From assembly GCA_020881915.1 (NCBI GenBank), contig JAJFPB010000009.1:1488001-1552000 (forward strand): DNA of 64,000 bases. Direction: 5' to 3'. The position numbers and the translations under genes are program-made. Under the pieces are notes generated by a model, which searched no databases, was not told the DNA's origin, and was given only the letters and a program-made list of their open reading frames with translations. Source of the stretch: Paramyrothecium sp. XJ0827. Taxonomy: Eukaryota; Ascomycota; Sordariomycetes; Hypocreales; Stachybotryaceae. The first letter of the stretch is position 1, and each line of letters begins with the position of its first letter. Shown in pieces: positions 11,619-22,648 of this stretch.

Positions 11619-13199
11619 TTATACCTCCTCCATTATTTCTTTTTCGAGCTCCTGTTCAATCCGGGCCCAATGTGCTTTGCTCAATGTCCCATTAAGCCAG
11701 TAGTTGCCATCTGCGTCCTTCCCTACAATTATCCAGAAATTATCCAAAGCAACATGCCTGACACGTATGTGGCCACCGATATAACTTGGAAACACCGGCC
11801 TGCTCTTGCTGCAATCTGAACTCGATCCTTTCTCATTCGCAGCCAGCACCGTGGCTGAGGCAACATCGAACTGGAAGAGCTTTCCCTTGGTCCAGTTTGT
11901 AAAGGACACTACGTTCATCCACATGTCACCCACCATCCTGTAACTACTGGCGTGGCCCTTCCTGGGATAAAAGTTCGATACCATGGCTTCGACCTGCTCT
12001 CGGGTTCCCATGCTGGTGATACACTGGCGGAACCTAGATGCTAGCCAACTAAGCGGCTTCGATGATATGTCGCCCACCTTAGATAGGAGGAAAAGTGTAC
12101 CCACAGCGTTGGAAAGATAACTATGGCCTTGTGGAATAATGTCGCCTGATAGAATAGAGCGCAGTCCATATGCACTGCTAATGGTGACAGTCCTTTCAGG
12201 CTTGTCTTGAAGGTGAAGTGTTGCATAGCGACTCCACCATGCTGCCAAAACATCCCCTTCACTAACAAACGAGGCCGTACGTTGTCCCTTCTCGTCAGTT
12301 GATGCGTCTGCAAGATCTCGTAAAACTGAGTCCCTTTTAGCTTTGAGGAAAGCTGCGGGTACAAAAATCACCTTCTTCTCCTTGTGTACATTCCTCAAGG
12401 AACGAATCACGAGCCTAAAGAGCCAGAAAAACACCTGTGGTCTGCTCATTAGACGATCCGCTAACTTGTAAGGCTCTGGGGTCTTTTCTCCGAGGTTTTG
12501 AAGGAGATCTTCATCTACTCCGCAAAGCGGTGGAATCTTTTGCTTTTGGCCCTGTAAAACCGACATCCAAGCTCCAATGAACCCATCCATTCCTATCCCC
12601 ATGATATCCATGGTTGTATGAAGGCAGGTGACGGTGACAAGCGAGGCATTGCTAAAGATAACCGCATGAAGCTCCAGCTGTGGGAGTTCACGTTTGATCC
12701 AATCTTTCAGGCCTTGTGGTGGATTAGGCCCACTCCGCATGAGAGAGTCGAAGGCGTCCGCATCAGCAACCACCCTGGGCAACCCGCCCTTTGGACGAGG
12801 TATCCTGCCTGCAATAGAGTGCTGCTCAATGTTCATATCTAGAGCGACATGGGAAAACATTAATGCAGGCTGCGTCGCATCAAAGAAACTTGGAATGTGA
12901 TACTCCAGCTTCCCGTTTGCCTACATAGCATAATAGTTAGTTAAAGCTGAATGCAAAAGAGTGGTTTGGTGGCGAGTTACGTTACGTTTGAGTCTTGCTC
13001 CCAACTTGCGCCAGCCCTTCATACTGAGTAGTTCTTCCAGCGCGCTCTTGAGATTCTGCGGTTCGAGAACTTCGTCGAAACGGAACATGAAATGGATTAG
13101 AGTATCGCTCAAGACCGGCGTAGAGTCGAATCGATGCAGGGGTATAATCTCATGCGTTGATGCATTTGGAAGTGCGTCGTGATTGACCCATGAACCCAT
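11619..13199 (-). CDS. BAHD-like / trichothecene-acetyltransferase-like acyltransferase
   Basis: Predicted CoA-dependent acyltransferase of the chloramphenicol-acetyltransferase-like fold; such fungal enzymes acylate alcohols or amines of secondary metabolites. Two exons, 13199-12981 and 12920-11619, give 506 residues; the intron joins GARLKRN to ANGKLEYHIP in phase. The start at 13199 (MGSWVN) is the first real ATG; an upstream extension to 13229 would need a TTG start. The catalytic HxxxD motif is present as HTTMD. The usual C-terminal DFG(W)G structural motif is not obvious; KLFQFDV sits at the equivalent place. No PKS or NRPS lies nearby, so the acceptor is unknown. Confidence 0.8.
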
Positions 13200-15540
13200 G
13201 ATCACTAGTTGATGGCAACCCAAGAACAAGGCCTGAATAACAATCTAATAATTGTGCCTACTGGGTGGCTGGGAAAGGCTGAATGCTGAAAATTGCTTGG
13301 GATTCCGCATGTGTGGTAGTTAGTGGTGGTTTATGCTTATAATGCCTAATAATGGCATTGAGCACCCGTGAAGCGGAACTGGATGCAACCAGTGTCTTAC
13401 AGTGAGACATTTAGTCCCCCATGATTTTTTGAATGGATGCATGCGAAATTCATTACCGCTTCCGAATGCCCGTTCCAAGAGCTTTCATCGCTAAGATGAA
13501 TCATGAATGGGAACTTGCCTCGCGCAAAGGAGCTCCAACGAGGTCTACTGAAAATGGAGGCCGTACAGATAAAAATAATACAAGTCGCGCTTGTACGCGG
13601 TTTGCTTTCAATACGATCCGCATATGAATTACCCCAGAAAAAGAGGAACAAAAGGGATATATGTATGCTAAACCAATCCTTACGATGATTGGAATGTCAT
13701 CCCCTAAGAACATTGGGATTCTAAACGGTACTCGACTCGCCCTCCACATTCCAGTAAAATACGAATATTTTGGAGCCTATGAATGCAGCCAGAGACATCC
13801 AACGGTCCATTTTCGACACAACACCGATACTCCATCATCACCCACTGCCTTCAAATGTCGCAAACCTTCCACGCTTCCGGTAGATGTCTTGGGTTCCTAC
13901 TCGTGCCGACACCGATATCCGAAAGAAGTGAAGAAGCTTTGAAATTTCGCCGAAGTTACGGGAAAACCAGGTGACACAGTCACTCAAATTTATTCTCCCG
14001 AAAACCCAATTCCCTGCTTGCAAGTACAACGGAAAAGGGTCGTACGATAGAAGCCACGTCAAATGACGCAAATCATTGCCAGTTTCGACGCTTGTACTCA
14101 TTAATCAAGTTGTGTCTCAAAAACAACAACCTCACGTTGGTCCCACTGTAGCAATCCTGTAGGACACTGCTCGCTTTTCTGGTGAACTGGAATGAGCCAC
14201 CTGGCGGTCCATTCAGGACGACGGGGGAAACATTTCCCTAAGCATTCTTAATGATCATGATCTTGGATCTACCCATTCTTCAGGTCTGATTTACTACCGT
14301 AAAGCTGGCACCATGCAGGCAGAAATCGCACCATGTGGGCTCACCTATCTTCGATCCCATTCCGTCTCTGCTTTGCTGCCAAGATTGATCATCAACATAT
14401 TTGCCCTTGTACAATTCCTTATCATCCGCCGATATCGGATGGCACCTGGGAATCTCCTCAACAGAACGAAGGCTGAGGACTCTGGGTCTGTAACTCTGCT
14501 AATTTGCAATGAGGATTCTTTAGAAATCGCTGGATGAAGCAGTCATTTGGCTGCCAATCCGACGTAGCACACGACGACCCATGTGAGACTCATGTATGCT
14601 TTCGTAGCCGCCATGGATCCTGCAAAAAGTCTTGCTATGATCAGAGGTGATGAGATGCATGCAATGACAGCTAGGCAAAGAAAAGCCCGTTACCGTCTAC
14701 TGGCGTCCGTGGTACGTCGCAAAAGGGTCCTGTCGACGCCATGAGACTACACTTCATCGAGATATACTAGGCACATCATGGCACAGAAAAGTCTCGCTAT
14801 GCTTACTCATGAACACATGATACCAAGCCTCCATTTATCTGTAGAACTACCACAAAAATCCGTGTTGTTTGTTTTCTACGACCGCTATCTACCAAGCTAC
14901 GTTCGAGATAATGATTCTTTGAATAAGCGTAGCCCGTGGCATAATATAAAATTCTGTGCTGCTCTCAGCAGCCACTACTTAATATGCTCAACAATGCCCT
15001 CTGGCCATCTTGGGCCCTTTGATGCCGTAAGTTTCTTCATAAGTAAGGGGCCGTGCCTGACCAGTGCCCGAAATGGCCGAGCCGGCTGTTTTGACTCTCT
15101 GATGATGCCCATGACAGAAGTCAAGGCACCAAGCCAAGGCTCGTCCAGCTGACGTGTAGCTGGTTTGGGCTGCTTGTCGTGGTCAGCAAGCTGCGCACAG
15201 CCACATTCGTCTCTGACTTAGCCCTGGAACGCCTGGCAGGCAACTGAACAGGTAGTGGTTGCATCGCGCAATAAGTTCTGTAGGAGTGTTATGTCCTCAC
15301 CTGAGCTGTGGCTGGGAGACGAATCCAAACGAGGCTGAGGTATTACATCTCAATAGGCAGCGAAATGGACCAGGCTTCACTTCAAATTCGGCCAGAATAC
15401 CCCTTGTGCCCCGGTTCAACATTCCAACATGTCATGGTTTCCCTCAAATCGTCAATTTTCGTGGCCACTTGAAGCAAGCAAGGCACTGTGCGGCTATGTG
15501 GATTGAGCGAGGAGGATCATTAGCAAACACGACAAAGTCC
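13200..15540. other. Gene-poor stretch, no supported gene
   Basis: 2.3 kb with only short uncorrelated open frames on both strands. The part just above 13200 is probably the acyltransferase promoter. Nothing repetitive or RNA-like was recognised. Confidence 0.45.
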
Positions 15541-15549
15541 TTCAAATGA

Positions 15550-16795
15550 TCAGATTTTCGAGCCCGGGACTGGATTTCAAGCACCATGCGCCTTGGATAG
15601 TACTCATTCTTCTATGGATCCCATTAACTGTGACAGTTACTCTCCGTGATTTCGACTAGTTCGGAAGCTGGTATTCGCAGTTCGACAAATATTTTCGAAC
15701 AACGAGAGATGATCGTTGTCCTCAAGAGTATGCTCTATACCAAGAGAGAAATGACGAAGAGATCCATCTGCCAGAGTCCCTTCTCGACGATACCATCCTC
15801 CTCGGTCACTTTCGCCCTCTACTAAACTGCCTGCCTGTGGGAGAATACACCAGAGTGCATCAAAGGAGATATGACCGGAACTCAAGTGCTGATGAGATTC
15901 ATGCCTTCGGCTTTGGCATTAATCAGTGTCTTCAACGAGGACATAGCTACGATGGCCATTGTTGGCAAGCGTCATCTTCTATCGCTGCTTCTCATATTCG
16001 GCGCGCCGACCTCATATTTAAAACGACTGCATGCCGTTTTTAACGTGGCGGAGATCTTGAAGCATCACCAAGGAATGCAGCGGCAATCACGGACCAAGTC
16101 ACTTCTTTTTAAAAACAGTTATATCGGCAATCGAATATCTCATCGCACTCACGATTGGTATAAAGTTCATTCACTGCAGCATGGAAGTCGCGACAAAGGG
16201 TACAAGCTCTATCGACTCCGGCAGGAATTTGCCGCTCCCTGTGCTGTGGGTTATCTTCAGCATTTGGGTCCAAATCCTCGGCATATATGGTTTCCAGATG
16301 CGAGTTCGTGGCTGGCGAAGAAAACTGTCTTTGGACAGCACTGATAGAAGGGCGCTTGAGACGAAGCAGCGTGGCGGTGTCCGGTATTTTATTGACCGCA
16401 TGGGTCAGTGGTTGCTTAGTTTCGCACGCACTCAATTAACGCCTGCAGCTGGCGTGGACTTCGATGTACGCGTAGTGACGCTTCCAGAGAGCCAAGCATC
16501 TCTCTTTTTTACGTGGTTTCAGACAGTACTCGCCGTTTTGGGCCGTGTGGCCGGAACCTTGATTGATTCCAGTATGCTGTTCGTTGGCACGACCAATGCT
16601 CTGGTAATAGTCTCTCGTTTCATCGCTTTTACACTTGCATGTAGACTCGTTGTCAGATATGGATTCGCAGTGGTAAGAGAAGCACGTGTTAGTATGACCC
16701 ACGAGAGCATCAATATGTCTAGCGATCTGCCAAGGTTTCAAGAAACAAGCATAAATGAGCCTCGTGGACCTGCCGGTACTCGAACCGCAAACTAA
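15550..16795 (+). pseudogene. Possible multi-pass membrane protein, frame broken
   Basis: Three consecutive + strand frames look coding but do not join cleanly. First, 15550-16040: a hydrophobic segment (PWIVLILLWIPLTVTV) is followed by an in-frame TAG at 15657, then a long open stretch (FGSWYSQFDKYFRTTRDD onwards). Second, about 15871-16120, in the next frame. Third, about 16063-16795, in the remaining frame, with hydrophobic segments VISAIEYLIALTIGIKF, LPVLWVIFSIWVQILGIY and two more near the C-terminus. No combination of good GT..AG introns joined all three. It may be a decayed gene, a gene with unusual introns, or chance. The family is not recognised. Confidence 0.35.
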
Positions 16796-17722
16796 CCAGT
16801 ATGGATGAAATTTGAGGAATGATGTGAGCTATTAGAGAAGATCTGATTTTGCATCTCGTGAGAGAATGTCAAAATGTGATTAAGACGAAGTAGGCAGAAC
16901 AATGATTTTAGATACCATCTTCACAAGACGCTCTACTACCTAATACTATCCTGATATCCCATTAACATCCTTATCAATACCACCGAAGCTGCCCGACGTT
17001 CAGATATCCACTTAACTGCTGTGAACATATATATACACCACTTTCTTGTCTAAGTCAACTGCTGCAGTAATATCCACAAGCAAATGCGCCATGAGGCCGA
17101 GGGATTTGAAAGGGCGAAACTTAATCCAGTCGAAGTGACCGATATGTAGTTGACACGTAAGTAGTCGTCTTCCAGCATAACACACGCAAGGCATGAACAA
17201 AATCTAGGAGTGTAAGCATCAAAGTCTGTTAACATCCAATATTCTATACAATATCTGCAGTGTTCACAAATTCTCAGGTTCCAGGCTAGCGGATAGAAGC
17301 ATTTTAGCTCCCTTCACTCATCGAGGTCCATCCCACGTGGTAGATTCATGTTGAACGACAGGCCCTTGTATAGACAGAGACAAAGGTCTCCCACAAGCTG
17401 GACTTCATTGGACTCCCTCAATATGCTCAAGACCCCAAAAGACAATTCAATTTAATACTTGTCTCTCAAAGTGAGTTCAACTTAGCGGTCTATATACAAC
17501 GAATGTGTTTGTCGTTACGGGACTTCTGAAGAGAAGTCCATGTTTCACTATTGAATCTAAAGGCCCGAGATCGCTTGCAAGGAGAATAGTGTTCAAGCCA
17601 GGACGGGCTGGGGAAAAATTTGAGATGTCTGCTGCCACTTCGCTTCACTCAAGATCCTTCCAACTTGCCATCCGCTCCATCCTCGTGACTTGACATCTTA
17701 TTCCCAAACCCGTGATTGCAAT
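16796..17722. other. Intergenic, no gene seen
   Basis: No supported coding frame. Includes the 3' flank of the peptidase gene. Confidence 0.5.
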
Positions 17723-18736
17723 CTACTCTGCAGGGATTGTTGCATTACAGAATGGCTTGATCTTATAAACCTCTGGATGCACGCGAATCTCGGGCACTTT
17801 CGTGATCGTGACATCAGGCTTGGGGCCAAGCCTTGCACCTTTAGCCAGAGCGGCAGCAATAGGGATAGGAGGCGAGCTTGGGACCTTGCCGTTACACCGG
17901 GTCGTGTGAAATTCAGGAGCCATATAACCACTAATGTAGTCCAACTGCTTCTGGATATCCAGGTAAGCCGGTGATAGGGCGGCTAGGCGGCCGGGGATCT
18001 GATTGTCGTACTCAAGTAGCTTTCCAGCCTCAGCCAGTGCCTCGATGTGGTTGGTCTGAGCATAGCCGGTGGCAACGTGCTGGTCATGGATAACAGCTCT
18101 TCTGAACGGGCCGTCTGGGATGGTGCTCCACCACTCCCAGTTACTGTGGGATCCAAGCTTCATGAGATCAATAGCATGAAGGATCTCATGAACCATGAGG
18201 GTGGGGGAGTCCCAGTGCGTGCTCGAAACGACAATCGTTGGGCCAGTTTGCCAAGCGCCTTCTCCCCTGATAGGAGGAATAGCGACGAAGTTACCTGCCC
18301 ACTGGCGCATGCTTCCTCTCAGTCTTCCAACGGCCTGCGTATTAAATCAGAATCTTTCTTCAGTAACATCAATTCTCAAGACTAAGGAACATAAACATAC
18401 GTGGAAAATAGACCCGGGAGATGCCTGAGTGTCCTTGTGGCGGCATATGATTGTTGGCTCCTCACAGTCCGCGTAGGTGACAGTGTAGACTTCCATATCC
18501 TCTCCTCGAATGGGCTCCAGCCAAGTATCATCAAAACAAGTCTTGGGCACGTACCCTGGTGCCCACTGTTCCACGTCGTAGTGGGGTACAGGTAACCATC
18601 GTCTCATGTTGTTGTCTAGTGTGGCGCCGTCATATTGTGGATCGATGGGGGGAAAGGAAATCGGGTCACGTTGAGCTCGGGCAAGGACGCATACGCTGGC
18701 CAGAATGCCACCAACCGAGAGAAGTCTGGAACACAT
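17723..18736 (-). CDS. Secreted putative zinc metallopeptidase (HEXXH)
   Basis: Exons 18736-18401 and 18334-17723 give 315 residues. Residues 1-22 (MCSRLLSVGGILASVCVLARA) are a signal peptide, which is why this ATG is preferred to one 120 nt upstream that would bury it. After a region containing TWLEPIRGEDMEVYTVTY, the second exon holds THWDSPTLMVHEILHAID, whose HEILH (residues 161-165) fits the HEXXH zinc-binding and catalytic motif. The third metal ligand is not obvious. It resembles fungal secreted proteins sometimes named conidiation-specific protein 13-like, a resemblance I recall without being sure. Probable extracellular or cell-wall location; substrate unknown. Confidence 0.75.
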
Positions 18737-21037
18737 TGAGCGAAGTGATATGGTTATCGAGATTAATCTGTGAGAAAAGCACGGTTGAGACGCGACATTT
18801 GGTCTGACAAGAGATACCGGGAGGAAAAAAACGTTCACAAGCTGCATGATGGCCATCCTTTATAGGTTTTCAGGCTCTATCATGTCAAGATCTTTTCGTC
18901 CTCGCTGACCTGCCCTGCATGATCAAGAGAAGAGCGGTCAACCCAATTTCACTCAAGCTGAAACTAACTCGCTTGCTCGTACCGCTCTTCCGTGTATCCT
19001 AGATGCCCAGAAGAAAGTGTAGAGACATTGGCTAGTCTGGCATCGACAGGTAATCGGCAACCAGGGCCGTCATCGCGATAGCCTTTGTCTTTCTCAAAAC
19101 ATCCATGATACACTATGAGGCGGTTGAGGTGAGAGCGAGGGTCATCATATTTGCCACGAGTCGCCGTGGCAGGAGTAAGCGAAGTCAGACAATAGCCTTG
19201 GCATCAGCTATGCTTCGCAGGTTCGGTTGACAAGCGAATATGACCCGTGATCCCTGGGTTCCGTTCCAATAGTCTGAACGCAAAGGCTCTGAACGGGTTA
19301 GCCAAGCCGGACAAATCTGCAGCCCTTGATTGCTGATCTGTGAAAGGCTTTCTGATTCAGGCCTAGTCTGTAGATTCCTGTTTTCCCATAACCCTGCTAG
19401 CTAAAAAGCGAGGTCCGATTCGTCATTGTTGCTGATAGCCTTTCAAGTCGGCTGGTTCCTGGGATTGAATGACATCCTGGGAACGCCTCAATTTCTGGCG
19501 GTGGAGAGGCTACAATTTCGTGTGGCGGCACCACTGCAAAACTGATTCTGGCTTTCTCATGGAACAACCAAGATACCCAGCGAAAAGAGAGGAAATTAGG
19601 CTAATAGCACCTCGTTTGCATGTTTCTCTGTATACTATCTTATTATAGACATCCCTAGGCTCGTGCGTACACGCTTCTTGTGACACTTTCCGCCATCTTG
19701 GCCTGGAGCACACTCAAACCTTGCCAGCTTGTCATGTGGTTAGCTTGAGTCTGATCTTGGCTGAGGATGGAGACTAGGGGTACACCTCTTCTAGTTTCTA
19801 ATGGCTTTCCATGCATGGGACTGCAGGGGCACCTATAGAACGTTTAATTATTATCGTATTTGCCCAGCTCTCAATGACAAGTCTAAGCTACCACTGTTTC
19901 ATGAACCTTCCCTTCCGGTTCATCGGGATCGATGCCAGAATTCTTTACGTGGGTGTTGACTGGGCTGTCCCTGGTATCGAGTCAAGCGGTGCCAAGAAAA
20001 GCTATGAACCAAGTGGCATGAAAGCATACGATTCGCCAACACCTTCCTATTGAGGGCGAGTAAGATGTGCTTGTGCTCACGGCTAGCAAAGTTTATGGTT
20101 CATTGATCCTGATACACGCACGGCATTGGCCCAAGCGCATTATAAGACCAGGCAGCACGAAAGGAGAGGATGCGGGCAATTTTGCGCTTCGATCTTCTTC
20201 AAGCCAAGCCTTATCATGATTAAAGCCAACAGCGATCTGGACACAGTGCAAATACTTGGATAACATCCGGTTATATTTCGCGGCGACCCAAATCAGAAAA
20301 CCAGGGCTTTAATTTGCTTTACCAGGCGTATGAACTGATCAGCAAGAGACTGAGATAGAGCTGCGGACCTAGGCGCCAATATGCAAATACCTATTCATGA
20401 GGGGACACTAGAACGCCCTACACGCAGGTCGTGCCTTTGGTCATCCCAAGATTAGAGCCGAAATCTTCGGTCACAAAAAGACAGATTTGAAACAACTCCT
20501 CAAGCTCCACATGAATTTTATCAGCCGGTCGAAGGCTTATCGCTTCATGTTACCACTTCCTACAACCTGAATGACAGTGCAACATGTCCAATTGATGCGT
20601 CTAACACTCTTACAGAACGATAGGTATGTTCAATAACAAACCAGCAGGAGGGAAAAGATATTGTGAGAAATAGAGCAAGACTTGATAGTAAGGAGGCGAG
20701 GGGTGTGCTAGCGAGGCTGTAAGAGCAGTTTGCTAAGGCTTGAATTGAATGTGCCCATGCCGTTGAAGTGTTTTCAAGCCAAATGTGAAAAGAATTCATT
20801 GAGAAGTATCTCAAAACACAGTAAAGCACCACACTAATCTAGATTTAGTGTGATAGCCACGACGTAACTTAGTCCCATCCGGCCAGAAAACTTAGAAAAG
20901 ACAAGTTATGCGGCATATATTTACCAATACGGTACATCGGGTAGGCGGTTCTTTTATCTGACTGTTATAGTTGCTTAATTCCCCAGCTGCTATTAAATCA
21001 ACTCATACGGCTGTTTGATCGTACTTTAAAGCCCGGC
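18737..21037. other. Gene-poor stretch, no supported gene
   Basis: 2.3 kb with no recognisable domain in any frame. The first few hundred bases are probably the peptidase promoter and leader; the last are the 3' flank of the surface-protein gene. Confidence 0.45.
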
Positions 21038-22110
21038 CTATTGCCTATCCCACGCTTCTACCCTCTGATATCGCACAGCATCCTGTCCTGCGAGCTCCGG
21101 AGGTCTCGAAGTATTTCCCATCTCATGAACTACCGGAGGAGACCATCCCGAGTATTGCCCTGGTTTTGGATCCTGCCAGGGACTAATACTTTGCAGACCG
21201 TCAAGTTCGCTTCTCAATGCCTTCTCTTTCCTGCGCTGACGGAACAGAAAGAACGACAATAGTCCAAGGAGTGCTACCGCCGCAACAGCTCCGACGGCAA
21301 TACCTGCTATCGCACCTGTTCCTAAGCCAGCTCCTTGATTGTCCTCTTCAATTCTGTTATCTTGTGGTTCGGAACTCGGCGGTGTATTGACATTGGAGAC
21401 AGAAGAGTTAGCCGCTGTATTCGAGGAGGAAGAAGCAGACGAAGTGCTAGAGCTGGATGTTGATGTGGCTTGCGTAGATGATGAGGTTTCCACTTGGCTC
21501 GTCGAAGACGTGGAGGTGGCGGTCGAGAAGAATGCCGATTTCAGACTAAGTGCTTCGTCTTCGCTGATGTCGGCGTAGGGATTTGCAAACTTCGTTCGGC
21601 AAAGATTGAAGACATTGGATTCGTCGACACATACATCATACTCGGCGTTGCAACACCACTCTTCGCAAGATACGTCAGCAACCAGTCTCGGCCTATGTTA
21701 GATCGACATACTGTTATCAGTTTCTCTGCTTTGACACAGTATTTGGCCTGGGCCAGCCAAGTCCCCGGCACCATTGCAGGTTTCACCCCAACTGCCACAG
21801 ACTCTGGGCGCAAAGTCAGTCACCAAGCGCGCCGTTTCGTGTCATCGTATGCTTACCCGACACCCGGTTCACAACACCATTCCTTATTTGCGTCGGGTGC
21901 GGACGCACACATGCCTCCAATATCAGAGTTGTCGCATTCATTGAAGATGCCACTTCCTTGGAGGCATGGTCCTGACGCGATCGTGAACTGTATGGATGCG
22001 CCAGCCACCGCCCCAACGAAGGTCAAAATGCGGAGAATATTTGCGACCGGGCGAGGCTTTGGCCGCGCAGATGCTACTGGCCAGCTAATTGGGCTGGCAA
22101 GAGCCAACAT
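21038..22110 (-). CDS. Ser-rich single-pass surface protein (wall-sensor-like)
   Basis: Three exons (22110-21857, 21803-21712, 21660-21038) give 322 residues. The start has a strong GCCACC-ATG context. A hydrophobic segment (about residues 24-40, ILRILTFVGAVAGASI) acts as signal or anchor. A Cys-rich extracellular part follows, with WCCEPGV, VCGSWGETCNG and WCCNAEYDVC; then comes a Ser/Thr-rich stretch of about 60 residues, then one membrane span (GAIAGIAVGAVAAVALLGLL) followed by basic residues (RQRRKEK) and a short Pro-rich tail. This layout matches fungal mid2/WSC-style sensors and related effector-like surface proteins, without a clear WSC domain. The second intron acceptor was chosen because it keeps the Cys pattern and the TGCTGAC branch site. 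Confidence 0.75.
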
Positions 22111-22648
22111 GGTGGCGTATCACTGTCGATTCGACCGTGTTCGGTTCGTGGGTGTTGGCGTCTTTGGGATCCGCACTCGGATCAGGAGTTGGCTCGACTT
22201 CGATTGAGCCTCTAGCCGGTGTAGCATGGGAGAGACAGTTCGCGAAATCAGGCTACGAGAGGAGAGTCGACGGAGCTGAACCCCTGCAAACTCCTGTCGC
22301 ACGAAATTGGAACTTTGCCCAACGTGGGTCCATTTGAGGCTGAGGGCAGGGCTACCACATTTAAACCTGCAAGGGTCACATCATTCTAGCTAGGAGCTCT
22401 CGGAGATCCAAGCTCATTGAGATGCAATTTGCCCAAGGGTGTCTCTGGCTGCGAACCACTGCCCCGGACACCACGTCGCGTGTGGCACTTCTGACAGATA
22501 CAAATGTTCAAGTTAGCTCAGCCACATGTGTCACAAATCCAGGTCTGAAGGATACTCTGACACTCATGGTCTGTATCACAGCTATAATATTCACAAAATG
22601 GGAATGACTTTGTGGATTAATCTGTCTATTCCGTTACCATTGGATTTA
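22111..22648. other. Intergenic, no gene seen
   Basis: Promoter region of the Ser-rich surface-protein gene and 3' flank of the permease gene, which run in tandem on the - strand. Confidence 0.5.

Noticed and set aside
27..13199. Secondary-metabolite gene cluster
   Set aside because: SDR, NmrA and acyltransferase occur, but no PKS, NRPS, terpene synthase or cluster regulator is present between or near them.
13200..13229. N-terminal extension of the acyltransferase
   Set aside because: Would begin at TTG; the ATG at 13199 has good context and family-like start.
16109..16741. Open frames of 100-108 codons on - strand
   Set aside because: Antisense to the more convincing hydrophobic + strand frame and without motifs.
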